DNA from: Streptomyces sp. 2131.1 | Lineage (GTDB): Bacteria; Actinomycetota; Actinomycetes; Streptomycetales; Streptomycetaceae | DNA: 64,000 nt | Direction of reading: 5' to 3' | NCBI RefSeq assembly: GCF_900105515.1 | Contig: NZ_FNSY01000001.1 | Location: 1,612,001 to 1,676,000 of the forward strand | Shown: positions 1-8,470 of the stretch, one piece after another | Layout of the letters: the number at the start of each line of letters is the position of its first letter | How positions within the stretch are numbered: position 1 is the stretch's first letter | Program-made: the position numbers and the translations under genes | Notes under the pieces: generated by a model | What the model saw: the letters and a program-made list of their open reading frames with translations, nothing else | Database searches by the model: none | What the model was told of the DNA's origin: nothing

Positions 1-724
1 GCACCTGCTGCGCCCCGGAGACGCCCGAACCGCAGTAGACGCCGACCTCCGCCGTGTCGCCCTCGACGCCGAGACCGGCGAACCGGGCGGCCAGGCGCTC
101 GGCGCTCAGGAAGCGTCCGTCCGTGTCCACGTTCTCGCCGGTCGGGGCGGAGACCGCGCCGGGGATGTGGCCGCCGACCCGGTCGATGGGCTCGACGTCT
201 CCCCGGTAGCGCTCGGCCGCCCGTGCGTCGAGCAGGACACCCGAGCGGGCCAGGGCCGCGGCACCGTCCGCGTCCAGCAGCGGCAGCGCGCCCGGCGCGG
301 GCACGAAGTCGCCCTCCGCGGGGTCCGGGGTCTCCTTCGACAGCTCCCCCGCCCAGGCCGCGAGCCCGCCGTCCAGCACCCGGACGTCACGGTGCCCGGC
401 CCAGCGCAGCAGCCACCAGGCGCGCGCCGCCGCCCAGCCCTGACCGCCGTCGTAGACGACGACCGGGCTGTCCTTCCGTACCCCGGCACGGCGCATGGCC
501 GCTCCGAAGGCAGCCGGGTCGGGCAGGGGGTGGCGGCCGCCGTCGCCCGCCGGGCCGGCGAGTTCCGTGTCGAGGTCGACGAAGACCGCGCCGGGGATGT
601 GCCCCGCCTCGTAGTCGGGCCGGCCGTGCGGGCCGCCGAGCTGCCAACGTACGTCCAGGAGCACCGGCGGACGTGGCCCCGCCAGTTCGCTCGCGCATTC
701 GGATACGGAGATGATGGGCTTCAT
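1..724 (-). CDS. Sulfurtransferase with two rhodanese domains (SseA type), C-terminus cut by window edge
   Basis: The minus-strand frame from 724 to the window edge stays open and encodes a two-domain rhodanese-type thiosulfate/3-mercaptopyruvate sulfurtransferase, an enzyme that moves sulfane sulfur through a persulfide on cysteine. The N-terminal inactive domain carries LLDVRW and GHIPGAVFVDLD, and the second domain carries LLDARAAERYRG, GGHIPGAVSAPTGEN and the active loop CGSGVSGA near position 30-50, whose first Cys is the expected catalytic residue. An ATG lies in frame at 733, but GCGAGG directly abuts it; the ATG at 724 has that ribosome site nine bases upstream and is preferred. The last residues lie beyond base 1. 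Family is sure; the exact sulfur donor is not. Confidence 0.85.
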   Translation of the reverse strand, partial: MKPIISVSECASELAGPRPPVLLDVRWQLGGPHGRPDYEAGHIPGAVFVDLDTELAGPAGDGGRHPLPDPAAFGAAMRRAGVRKDSPVVVYDGGQGWAAARAWWLLRWAGHRDVRVLDGGLAAWAGELSKETPDPAEGDFVPAPGALPLLDADGAAALARSGVLLDARAAERYRGDVEPIDRVGGHIPGAVSAPTGENVDTDGRFLSAERLAARFAGLGVEGDTAEVGVYCGSGVSGAQQV

Positions 725-955
725 GCGTGCCATCCTCGCGCAGACACCCGGCTGCCCGTGACAGAGATTGAAGACGCCATACCACGACAAACCGGGCCCC
801 CTGTGGCGAGATCCCGCAATGGACGGCGCGGCCGGAGGGCATCCCGCGCCCGGTGGTGCGAGCATCTGCACGGGGCGTACCCGACTCGCACCGCACCCCG
901 GCGCGGCGGCCCCGATTTCCCGTACGGCCACCACGATGGTCCGAGGAGAGTGACG

Positions 956-1732
956 ATGACCGAGGCTGCCGCCCGGCGTACACCCGGAACACCTTGCTGG
1001 GTGAGCCTGATCGTGCACGGCCTGCGCACGACCCAGAACTTCTACGCCGAGTTGTTCGGCTGGGAGTTCGGCCCCGGCCCCGAGCAGCTCGGCCCGTACG
1101 TACGGGCGCTGATCGACGGACAGGAGGTCGCGGGCATCGGGCAGCTGCCGCCGGACCGCCACCTCCCGATCGCCTGGACGACCTACCTGGCCACCGACGA
1201 CGCGGACCACACGGCGGAGGCCGTCCGGGCCTGCGGCGGCACCGTCGGCGTCGGGCCGCTGGACGCGGGCGAGGCGGGCCGTCTGGCCATCGCCTCCGAC
1301 CCGGGCGGGGCCGTCTTCGGCATCTGGCAGGCCGCCGCACACATCGGCACCACGCTGGCGGGGCGGCCCGGCACCCCGGTCTGGAACGAGCTGGTGACCC
1401 GGGAGACGTCGACGGTCGCCAAGTTCTACCAGGCGGTCTTCGGCTACGAGACCAAGGCCGTCGTCTCGGCGGACTTCGACTACCAGACCCTGCACCTCCG
1501 GGGCCGGCCGGTGGCCTCCCTGCACGGTGTCGGCCACGCCCTGCTGCGCGACCGGGGGCCGCACTGGATGACGTACTTCGAGGTGGCCGACACCGACGAG
1601 GCCGCGCGGCGGGTGGCGGAGCTCGGCGGTCACGTCCTGAGCCCGCCGAGAGAGGGCCCGAGCGGCAGAGTCGCGACCGTGGCGGACCCGGAGGGCGCGG
1701 TGTTCACGATCCAGCGGTCGGCGAAGGGCTGA
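956..1732 (+). CDS. Two-domain VOC (glyoxalase/bleomycin-resistance fold) protein
   Basis: A 258-residue protein made of two tandem vicinal-oxygen-chelate domains. Domain one starts at TPCWVSLIVHGL and contains NFYAELFGWEFGPGP and PGGAVFGIWQ; domain two repeats the pattern with TPVWNELVT, KFYQAVFGYE and DPEGAVFTIQR. The duplication is typical of streptomycete proteins often named hydroxylase or CFP-30B-like, but the substrate is unknown. GAGGAG at 943-948 is seven bases from the ATG at 956, so that start is preferred to the GTG at 950. It overlaps the convergent membrane gene by 29 bases at the 3' end. Confidence 0.85.
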   Translation: MTEAAARRTPGTPCWVSLIVHGLRTTQNFYAELFGWEFGPGPEQLGPYVRALIDGQEVAGIGQLPPDRHLPIAWTTYLATDDADHTAEAVRACGGTVGVGPLDAGEAGRLAIASDPGGAVFGIWQAAAHIGTTLAGRPGTPVWNELVTRETSTVAKFYQAVFGYETKAVVSADFDYQTLHLRGRPVASLHGVGHALLRDRGPHWMTYFEVADTDEAARRVAELGGHVLSPPREGPSGRVATVADPEGAVFTIQRSAKG

Positions 1733-2150
1733 CGGCCCTCCGCTCCCACCGCCAGGGCAGCAGCTGGACGACACCGAACGCCACTTCGGCCACCAGGAAC
1801 AGCCAGAGCCAGTACGGGGCGCCGTGGGCCAGCGCGTACGCCTGCCACAGGGCGAACAGCGTGCGCGCGGCGCCGTCGTACAGGCCGCGCGCCGGCAGGG
1901 GCCGGAGGATCCGCAGGAGCGCCCAGACGACCACCACCGAACCCATGAGGTTCGCGTAGAGGGTTTCTATCGGGTCGAGGGCGGGCAGGGCGCCCGCCCC
2001 GGTCGCCTCCCCCAGCCGGGACAGCACGCTGTGCACCAGCGTGTACGTCCACGGGGTGGCGAAACCCGCGGTGACGACCAGGTCGTACCACGCACTCGCG
2101 CGTACGAAACGCGGATACGCGGGGTGTGAGGGGGTCACGGTACGGATCAC
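1704..2150 (-). CDS. Small integral membrane protein, likely target of the adjacent MerR regulator
   Basis: A 148-residue membrane protein with about four hydrophobic segments: around WYDLVVTAGFATPWTY, LYANLMGSVVVVWALL, TLFALWQAYALAH, and APYWLWLFLVAEVAFG. The family is not named with confidence. The frame stays open upstream to 2297, but a GTG at 2150 with GGAG seven bases before it gives a start just downstream of a MerR-type promoter at 2189-2219, whereas longer versions would run through that promoter. The gene is divergent from the MerR regulator, which implies induction by an unknown signal. Its 3' end overlaps the convergent VOC gene. Confidence 0.7.
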   Translation of the reverse strand: MIRTVTPSHPAYPRFVRASAWYDLVVTAGFATPWTYTLVHSVLSRLGEATGAGALPALDPIETLYANLMGSVVVVWALLRILRPLPARGLYDGAARTLFALWQAYALAHGAPYWLWLFLVAEVAFGVVQLLPWRWERRAVSPSPTAGS

Positions 2151-2188
2151 GGCGGGGCTCCTGCCTGCTTCCTCGACGGACGCCCCGA

Positions 2189-2219
2189 CCGTAAACAGTG
2201 GAGTACTGTCCAAGGTCAA
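2189..2219 (-). promoter_or_regulatory. MerR-type promoter/operator with 19-bp spacer
   Basis: Reading the minus strand, TTGACC (2219-2214) is separated by 19 bases from a weak -10, TTACGG (2194-2189). The spacer holds an interrupted dyad built on GGACAGTACTCCA. A long spacer with a central dyad is the hallmark of promoters activated by MerR-family proteins through DNA distortion. It points at the membrane gene starting at 2150 and lies immediately upstream of the merR-like gene starting at 2248. Confidence 0.7.
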
Positions 2220-2247
2220 GTCCGGGAACCCAGGGGGTGGGAGAGCC

Positions 2248-2601
2248 GTGCGCATCGGGGAGCTGGCCGCGCGGACGGGGCTGAGCAGGGACGCCATCCG
2301 CTTCTACGAGAGGACGGGGCTGGTCACCGGGGAGCGGCTGCCCAACGGCTACCGGGACTTCCCGCCGGAGACGGTGCCGTGGCTCGCGTACGTCCGTACC
2401 GCGCAGGCGCTCGGCTTCTCGCTGGCCGAGATCGCGCGGACCGGCGAGGAGCTGCGCGACGCGCCCGACAGTGCCGAGGCGCTGTCCGCGCTGTTCGAGG
2501 AGAAGATCGCGGCGATCGACGCGCGCATGGCCCGACTCAGCGCGCTGCGGGCCGATCTCTCCGCACGGGCCGGCTCGGGCTGCCCGCTGCGGGCGGGCTG
2601 A
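2248..2601 (+). CDS. MerR-family transcriptional regulator
   Basis: A 117-residue regulator that opens with the MerR helix-turn-helix MRIGELAARTGLSRDAIRFYERTGL, followed by the wing (YRDFPPETVPWLAYVRTAQALGFSLAEI) and a C-terminal dimerisation helix. The only C-terminal cysteine is in SGCPLRAG, so a metal site of the ZntR/CueR kind is not obvious; the inducer could be organic or oxidative. A GTG at 2248 preceded by GGGAG is chosen because translation from there gives the canonical MerR N-terminus; upstream in-frame starts would run through the promoter. It is divergent from the membrane gene and probably controls both. Confidence 0.88.
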   Translation: MRIGELAARTGLSRDAIRFYERTGLVTGERLPNGYRDFPPETVPWLAYVRTAQALGFSLAEIARTGEELRDAPDSAEALSALFEEKIAAIDARMARLSALRADLSARAGSGCPLRAG

Positions 2602-2603
2602 AC

Positions 2604-3254
2604 TCAGGTGGAGGACACCGGCAGGACGTCCGGGGAGAGGGCGCCCGCCTGTGCGGAGGCCGCGGTCGCGCGGCGGCGGTGGTGGCGGCGGCAGAGCACC
2701 TCGTAACCGACCTCGCCGGCCTGGCGGTTCACATCGCCGACGACGACCTGCGCGCCCTCGACGACCATTTCCCCGTCTATGGTCCGGGCGTTGTGAGTGG
2801 CCCGGGAACCGCACCAGCAGAGGGCCTCGACCTGGAGCTGTTCGATCCGGTCGGCCAGCTCCACCAGCCGCTGCGAGCCGGGGAACAGGCGGGTGCGGAA
2901 GTCCGTCGTGATGCCGAACGCGAAGACGTCCATCTCCAAGTCGTCGACGACCCGGGCCAATTGGTCGATCTGGTCGGGGGCCAGGAACTGCGCCTCGTCC
3001 ACGATCACGTAGTCGACCCGGCCGCCCTTGGACAGCTGGGCGACGAGATACGCGTAGAGGTCCATGCCCTCGTCCGCCTCGACCGCCTCCGTGACGAGGC
3101 CGAGGCGGGAGGACAGCTTCCCCTCCCCAGCCCGGTCGTCCCGGGTGAAGATCACGCCCTGGAGCCCCCGGGCCGAGCGGTTGTGGCCGATCTGGAGGGC
3201 CAGGGTGCTCTTGCCGCAGTCCATCGTCCCGGAGAAGAACACAAGCTCGGGCAT
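2604..3254 (-). CDS. tdk: Thymidine kinase
   Basis: A 216-residue type II thymidine kinase that phosphorylates thymidine with ATP in the salvage pathway. The P-loop is SGTMDCGKST with Lys15, the catalytic Asp-Glu pair is in YVIVDEAQFL, and the zinc-lasso cysteines appear as CWCG plus a C-terminal CRRHH. The length is that of the bacterial TK1-like family with a slightly extended C-terminus. The gene is followed after two bases by the convergent merR stop codon. It is transcribed in the same direction as the phosphodiesterase gene 58 bases upstream and may share its transcript. Confidence 0.95.
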   Translation of the reverse strand: MPELVFFSGTMDCGKSTLALQIGHNRSARGLQGVIFTRDDRAGEGKLSSRLGLVTEAVEADEGMDLYAYLVAQLSKGGRVDYVIVDEAQFLAPDQIDQLARVVDDLEMDVFAFGITTDFRTRLFPGSQRLVELADRIEQLQVEALCWCGSRATHNARTIDGEMVVEGAQVVVGDVNRQAGEVGYEVLCRRHHRRRATAASAQAGALSPDVLPVSST

Positions 3255-3312
3255 GAGGGGTTGAGCACCTTTCGGGACGGGCGGAGAGAGCGGCTGAACG
3301 GAGGCGCCGCGG

Positions 3313-4503
3313 CTAGGAGCGTACTTCGAGGAGCGGGACGAACTGCTCGACGGGGGTCATGGAACCGTGCATGCCGGCCATGGCCGACTCGTGCGGTTCG
3401 TTGCGCGAGGCGATGATCACCACGTCGTCGTGGGCGGCCGCGACCACGTCACCGATCCTCCCGTACACCCGCTCGTCGATCGTGGGACCGAACCAGCCCG
3501 CGGCGACGGCCTCGTCCCGGCTCGCCACCCAGAACTGCTCGCCCAGCACCTCGCGCCAGACGGCCAGCACGTCGGAGGCGGCACCCGGGACGGCGTACAC
3601 GTGCCGGGCACGGCCCTCGCCGCCGAGCAGCGCGACGCCGGCGCCCAGCTCCCAGTCCTCGTCGAAGTCGATGCGGGACTGCTCGTCGAACGGGATGTCG
3701 ATCATGCCGTGGTCGGCGGTGATGTAGAGCGCCGAGCGCGGCGGCAGCTGCTCGGCCAGGCGCCGGGCCAGCCCGTCGACGTGCATCAGCTGTCCGCGCC
3801 AGGCGTCGGAGTCGGTGCCGAAGCGGTGCCCCTTGCCGTCGACCTCGCTGTAGTACGTGTAGACGAGCGAGCGGTCACCGGCCGCGAGCCGTTCGGCGGC
3901 GGTGTCCATCCGTTCCTCGCCGCTGAGCCGGCCGAGGAAGGAGCCGCCGCTGAGCGCGACCTTGGTGAGCGGGGTCTGCTCGAAGGCCGGGGCGGAGACC
4001 TGGGCGGTCCGCACACCGGCCGCGTCGGCGAGCTGGAAGAGGGTGGGGTGCGGCTGCCATGCCTTCGGCGGCGTCCACGGCTTCCAGCGGAGCTGGTTCA
4101 TCAGCTCGCCGGTCTCGGGGTTGCGGACCGTGTAACCGGGAAGGCCGTGCTCGCCGGGAGGCAGCCCGGTGCCGACGGAAGCGAGCGAGGTCGCCGTGGT
4201 CGCGGGGAAGCCCGCTGTGATCGGGCGGCCGGTGCCGCCGCGCGAGGTCGGCAGCAGCGCGTGCAGGAACGGGGCCTCGTCCGGGTGCGCCTTGATCTGC
4301 TCCCAGCCGAGGCCGTCGATCAGGAAGACGCAGTTGCGGTCGGCGGGGGTGAGTTCGCCGATGGCCGCGTCGAAGCCCGGCACTTCCTGACCCGCGAGCA
4401 GGGTCGGCAGCAGGTCGGCCAGCGAGCCGCTGCCGTACTCCGGGACGGGCGCGGATTCGACGGACAGCGGGACGAAGTCGTCCTGCCAGGCCGGCTGAAC
4501 CAT
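3313..4503 (-). CDS. Alkaline phosphatase-superfamily nucleotide pyrophosphatase/phosphodiesterase
   Basis: A 396-residue member of the alkaline phosphatase/type I phosphodiesterase superfamily. Visible motifs are CVFLIDGLGWEQI (first metal aspartate), GFPATTATSLASVGTG (nucleophile Thr region), YYSEVDGKGHRFG and ITADHGMIDIP (metal-binding Asp/His), and HGSMTPVEQFVP near the end. There is no signal peptide, so it is cytoplasmic. The substrate may be a nucleotide or a phosphonate ester and cannot be settled here. Its ATG shares one base with the stop of the DUF5998 gene upstream (TGATG), which indicates translational coupling. Confidence 0.85.
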   Translation of the reverse strand: MVQPAWQDDFVPLSVESAPVPEYGSGSLADLLPTLLAGQEVPGFDAAIGELTPADRNCVFLIDGLGWEQIKAHPDEAPFLHALLPTSRGGTGRPITAGFPATTATSLASVGTGLPPGEHGLPGYTVRNPETGELMNQLRWKPWTPPKAWQPHPTLFQLADAAGVRTAQVSAPAFEQTPLTKVALSGGSFLGRLSGEERMDTAAERLAAGDRSLVYTYYSEVDGKGHRFGTDSDAWRGQLMHVDGLARRLAEQLPPRSALYITADHGMIDIPFDEQSRIDFDEDWELGAGVALLGGEGRARHVYAVPGAASDVLAVWREVLGEQFWVASRDEAVAAGWFGPTIDERVYGRIGDVVAAAHDDVVIIASRNEPHESAMAGMHGSMTPVEQFVPLLEVRS

Positions 4504-5099
4504 CAGCGGCCGGCCGCGGGGGTCGCGGCCGTGGCCTCGGAGAGCGCCTGCGCGAAGGCGAGGGTCTGGCGCACGGTGTCCGGGCCGTCGCCGGCCTCGC
4601 TGACCCGCAGGCTCAGGTCGTCGGCGGTGGTGCTGCCGGTGTAGCCGTGGTCGGCCTCGCAGTTGGGGTCGCCGCAGGCGGCGGGCTCCAGGTCGATGCG
4701 GGAGACCGCGCCCCAGCCGATGGTCAGGACGACCTCGCGCGGCAGCGTGCCCGGGACGTACTTCTCCGGGTTGGCCACGACACGGCTGACCACGACCGAG
4801 GAGATCCGGTCGAGCTTGACCGACTCGGTGGAGGTGGTGGCGTACGGCGACGGGGAGCTGGTGTCGGCGTTCTGCTCGTCGGTGTGGCTGACGATGAAGC
4901 GGGTGTCCGTGAGCACCAGCACCGTGACGTGCCGGCGCACCTCGTTGGAGTCGAAGGTCGTCTCCTGGTGCACGAGGTACGAAGCGACCGGCTCACCGCC
5001 CACGGCGGCCTCCACCGCCTCGGCCACGAGGGCCGGGTAGTAGCCGCTGCGCTCGATCGCCGCGCGCAGCCCCTGGGTGGTCGTACCGGTCTTAGCCAT
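4503..5099 (-). CDS. DUF5998-family conserved actinobacterial protein
   Basis: A 198-residue soluble protein that I recognise only as the actinobacterial DUF5998 family, sometimes labelled phosphodiesterase by neighbourhood. The sequence has a beta-rich core (VTVLVLTDTRFIVSHTDE, KLDRISSVVVSRVV, EVVLTIGWGAVSRIDLEPA) with a CGDPNCEADHGY Cys/His cluster. The ATG at 5099 has AGG nine bases upstream; an in-frame ATG three codons earlier sits on top of that site and is less likely. It overlaps the phosphodiesterase start by one base and so forms a two-gene operon with it. Confidence 0.8.
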   Translation of the reverse strand: MAKTGTTTQGLRAAIERSGYYPALVAEAVEAAVGGEPVASYLVHQETTFDSNEVRRHVTVLVLTDTRFIVSHTDEQNADTSSPSPYATTSTESVKLDRISSVVVSRVVANPEKYVPGTLPREVVLTIGWGAVSRIDLEPAACGDPNCEADHGYTGSTTADDLSLRVSEAGDGPDTVRQTLAFAQALSEATAATPAAGR

Positions 5100-5143
5100 G
5101 GGACCCATCCTACGGGGGCCGGACGGCTGCCGGGGACGCCGCT

Positions 5144-5187
5144 GCGCCCCCGCGCGGGCCGGTACAGGGCGACGCGAGCGGGGGCGC
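5144..5187 (-). terminator. Intrinsic terminator-like hairpin after the acyltransferase/synthetase fusion gene
   Basis: A 10-bp perfect stem, GCGCCCCCGC (5144-5153) pairing with GCGGGGGCGC (5178-5187), lies just beyond the stop codon at 5191 of the minus-strand gene. The loop is long (24 nt) and no T-run follows, as is usual for Streptomyces hairpins. Confidence 0.5.
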
Positions 5188-5190
5188 GGG

Positions 5191-8100
5191 TCAGTAGTTG
5201 GACAGGCGGCGGGGGCCGAGGTCGGTCCGGGCCGGAGGCGGTGAGAGGCGGACGCTCGCCCCGAGCACGGAGAGCCCCTGCGGGGCGACCACGACCGGTT
5301 CCAGGGCGATGGAGACCACTTCGGGGTGGTCGTCGACCAGCCGGGAGACCCGCAGCAGCAGTTCCTCCAGCGAGGCGGTGTCCACGGGCGCCGCCCCGCG
5401 CCAGCCGAACAGGACCGGGGCCGCGCGGATGGACCGGATGAGTTCCGCGGCATCCCGGTCGGTGGCCGGGACCAGGCGATGGGCGGTGTCGCCGAGCAGT
5501 TCGGAGGGCGCGCCGGCCAGCCCGAAGGAGAGCACGGCGCCCGCGGCCGGGTCGATGGTGGCCCGTACCACGGTGTCGACGCCGCGCGGCGCCATGGCCT
5601 GCACGACGGGCCGCAGCTCAGCGGGCTTGCCGAGCAGTTCGGTCAGATCGCCGTACGCGCGGCGCAGCGCGGCCTCGCTGTCGAGGTCCAGGCGTACGCC
5701 GCCGAGGTCGGCCCGGTGGCGCAGGTGGGGGGCGGTCGTCTTCAGGGCGACCGGGTAGCCGAGCCGGGCGGCGGCGGCCACCGCCTCCTCCGGGTCGGGG
5801 GCGGCCAGTGTGGGGCGGACGGTGAGGCCGTAGCAGGCGAGCAGTTCGCGGGCCTCGTCGTGGCCGAGCGGCCGGCCGCGCGGGTCGGGGTCGTCACCGA
5901 GCAGGGCTTCGATGCGGGCGGCGGCGCCCTGGGGGTCGATGGTGTCGTCGAGGAAGTCGGGCACCTTACCGGGCACGGCTGCCTGGCGCCGCCACTGCGC
6001 GTACCGCACGGCCTCGGCCAGCGCCCGGACGGCGCGCTCGGCGGCTGGGTAGGCGGGGATACGCCCGAGGCGGGGGGCGTCCTGGGGGACGCCGGGGGTG
6101 TCGGAGATGCCTTCCGCGGCGGCGGGCTGCGCGGCGGCGGACGACGGGGGTGTGGGCGGCGGGGGCGTTCGGGGTGCGCCGTGTGGGGCGGGGGGCGTCG
6201 GTGTCGGGGTGGGGGCGTCGTGGGCGGGGGGCGGCGCGGGAGCCCCGGCAGGGGCGTCCATGACGGTCGGTGGCGCGGCGGGAGGCGTCGGGGCGGTGGT
6301 GTCCGTGACGCCGGGCGGCGCGGGGGCCCCGGCACGGCCGTCCGTCGTGCTCGGCGGCTCGGCGGGAGCCGTCGACGTGCCCTGGGCCGCGGTGAACGGC
6401 TGGGTTGCCGGGCGCTGCTGCGAAACCGTGCTGGTGGCGGCGGACAGCGCCTCCGCCAGGCCGCCGATCTCCACGTGCACCACGGCGACCGGCTTGGCCG
6501 GTCCGGCGGCGGCCGCCGTGTGCAGGGCGGTGGCCAGAACCTCTCCGTCGCCCGGTTCCGCCTCGCCGTTCTCGCCCACCCAGGGGATCGCCGTGACGAT
6601 CACCGCGTCGCATCCCCCGTCGGCCAGCGCGGCCGACAGCGCGTCCCGGAAGTCCTGCGGGGTCGCGGACGTGGTGAGGTCGATGGGCGGGCGCGGCCGC
6701 AGCCCCTCGGCCAGGCAGACGTCGTACGTGAGGAGCCCGAGGGACTCGGAGTTGCCGAGGATCGCGACGCGTCCGCCCGCGGGGAGCGGCTGGTCGGCGA
6801 GGAGCAGTCCGGCGTCGACCATCTCGGTGACCGTGTCGACGCGGATGACGCCCGCCTGCCGCATCAGCGCGGAGACGGTCGAGTCGGGGATGCGGCTGAT
6901 GGGGACGGCGTGGCCGGGCGGGGTGGAGCCGCTGTGCCGGGCGCCCTTGACCACGACCACGGGCTTCACGGCGGCGGTGCGGCGGGCGAGCCGGGTGAAC
7001 TTGCGCGGGTTGCCCAGCGACTCCAGGTAGAGCAGGGCGACGTCGGTCTCCGGGTCGTCGTACCAGTACTGGAGGAAGTCGTTGCCGGAGATGTCGGCGC
7101 GGTTGCCGGCGGAGATGAAGGTGGAGAGGCCCGCGCCACGCCGGTAGAGGCCGGAGAGCAGGGCGATGCCGATGGCGCCCGACTGGGTGAACAGACCGAT
7201 GCGCCCGGAGGCGGGCCGTTCCGGGGCGAGGGAGGCGTTGAGCCGGACCTCCTCCGAGTTGTTGATGATGCCGAAGGCGTTGGGCCCGATGATCCGCATA
7301 CCGTACGAGCGGGCCTGGCGGACCAGTTCGCGCTGGCGGTCGCGGCCCTCGGCGCCCCACTCGGCGTAACCGGCGGAGAGGACGACCAGCCCCTGGACGC
7401 CGTGTTCGCCGCAGTCCGCGACGGCCTCCGGGACCCGGTCGGCGGGCACGGCGACGACGGCGAGGTCGACCGGCTCGCCGATCTCGCCCAGGGAGCGGTG
7501 CGCGGGGACACCGTCGATGGTGTCCTGGCCGGCCTCGAGGGCGCTGTTCACCGCGTGGACGCGGCCGGTGAAGCCCGCGCCGAGGAGGTTGCGCAGGACG
7601 GTGCGGCCGACGCCGCCGGGGTTGCGGCCCGCGCCGATGACGGCGACGGAGCCGGGGGCGAGCAGCCGCTGCACGGACTTGGCCTCGGCGCGCTGTTCAC
7701 GGGCGCGCTGGACGGCGAGGGACTCGGCCGTGGGTTCGAGGTCCAGGGTGAGGTGGACGGAGCCGTCCTCGAAGCTGCGCCGCTGGGTGTAGCCCGCGTC
7801 CCGGAACACCTTGATCATCTTGGTGTTGGCGGGCAGCACCTCGGCGGCGAAGCGCCGGATGCCGCGCTCGCGGGCGACGGCCGCGATGTGTTCGAGCAGG
7901 GTGGAGGCCACGCCCCGGCCCTGGTGGGCGTCCTGCACGAGGAAGGCGACCTCGGCCTCGTCGGCGGGGGCCGAGGCGGGGCGGCCGGTCGCGTCGATCC
8001 GGTCGTAGCGGACGGTGGCGATGAACTCGCCGCCCACCGTCACGGCCAGGCCCACCCTGTCGACGTAGTCGTGATGGGTGAAGCGGTGGACGTCCTTGGC

Positions 8101-8298
8101 GGAGAGCCGGGGGTAGGGCGCGAAGAAGCGGTAGTACTTCGACTCGTCGGAAACCTGCTCGTAGAAGCTGACGAGGCGCTCGGCGTCGTCCGTGGTGATC
8201 GGCCTGATCCGCGCGGTGCCGCCGTCGCGGAGCACCACGTCAGCCTCCCAGTGATCGGGGTAGGCGTGATGCGGACTCTGCTCCGGAGAGGGCTGCAT
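5191..8298 (-). CDS. GNAT acetyltransferase fused to ADP-forming acyl-CoA synthetase domains (protein acetyltransferase PatA-like)
   Basis: A 1035-residue fusion. Residues about 25-190 form a GNAT domain with the acetyl-CoA loop QGRGVA at 126-131. Residues about 210-620 form the CoA-binding and ligase domains of ADP-forming acetyl-CoA synthetases (VAVIGAGRNPGGVGRTVLRN, GPNAFGIIN, FTQSGAIGIALL). About 110 residues from roughly 626 are Pro/Ala/Thr-rich, and the C-terminus is an ATP-grasp domain (GRPLGHDEARELLACYGL, YPVALKTTAPHLRHRADLGGVRLDL). The N-terminal position of the GNAT part is the arrangement known from streptomycete lysine acetyltransferases. The likely role is protein lysine acetylation tuned by a ligand of the synthetase-like part; it may lack ligase activity. 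Confidence 0.88.
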   Translation of the reverse strand: MQPSPEQSPHHAYPDHWEADVVLRDGGTARIRPITTDDAERLVSFYEQVSDESKYYRFFAPYPRLSAKDVHRFTHHDYVDRVGLAVTVGGEFIATVRYDRIDATGRPASAPADEAEVAFLVQDAHQGRGVASTLLEHIAAVARERGIRRFAAEVLPANTKMIKVFRDAGYTQRRSFEDGSVHLTLDLEPTAESLAVQRAREQRAEAKSVQRLLAPGSVAVIGAGRNPGGVGRTVLRNLLGAGFTGRVHAVNSALEAGQDTIDGVPAHRSLGEIGEPVDLAVVAVPADRVPEAVADCGEHGVQGLVVLSAGYAEWGAEGRDRQRELVRQARSYGMRIIGPNAFGIINNSEEVRLNASLAPERPASGRIGLFTQSGAIGIALLSGLYRRGAGLSTFISAGNRADISGNDFLQYWYDDPETDVALLYLESLGNPRKFTRLARRTAAVKPVVVVKGARHSGSTPPGHAVPISRIPDSTVSALMRQAGVIRVDTVTEMVDAGLLLADQPLPAGGRVAILGNSESLGLLTYDVCLAEGLRPRPPIDLTTSATPQDFRDALSAALADGGCDAVIVTAIPWVGENGEAEPGDGEVLATALHTAAAAGPAKPVAVVHVEIGGLAEALSAATSTVSQQRPATQPFTAAQGTSTAPAEPPSTTDGRAGAPAPPGVTDTTAPTPPAAPPTVMDAPAGAPAPPPAHDAPTPTPTPPAPHGAPRTPPPPTPPSSAAAQPAAAEGISDTPGVPQDAPRLGRIPAYPAAERAVRALAEAVRYAQWRRQAAVPGKVPDFLDDTIDPQGAAARIEALLGDDPDPRGRPLGHDEARELLACYGLTVRPTLAAPDPEEAVAAAARLGYPVALKTTAPHLRHRADLGGVRLDLDSEAALRRAYGDLTELLGKPAELRPVVQAMAPRGVDTVVRATIDPAAGAVLSFGLAGAPSELLGDTAHRLVPATDRDAAELIRSIRAAPVLFGWRGAAPVDTASLEELLLRVSRLVDDHPEVVSIALEPVVVAPQGLSVLGASVRLSPPPARTDLGPRRLSNY

Positions 8299-8431
8299 GG
8301 GCCCAGCCTACGGCCGTCGCACCGGTCGCGGGGGCGCCCGGGCCGGGGCAGTCTGAGGTGTCCGGACGACCGTGGGCACGGGCCCCGGAGGGCCCGCGGG
8401 TCGGCCCGGAGCATCGCGCACCACATGAGAC

Positions 8432-8447
8432 ACTGGTCTAGACAACC
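8432..8447 (+). promoter_or_regulatory. DasR-responsive element (dre) upstream of ptsH
   Basis: ACTGGTCTAGACAACC matches the DasR operator consensus ACTGGTCTAGACCACT at 14 of 16 positions as I recall it. It lies 24 bases before the ptsH start. DasR is the GntR-family N-acetylglucosamine regulator of Streptomyces and is known to repress PTS genes including ptsH. Confidence 0.85.
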
Positions 8448-8470
8448 GTTGATTCGTGAAGGGCAGAACC

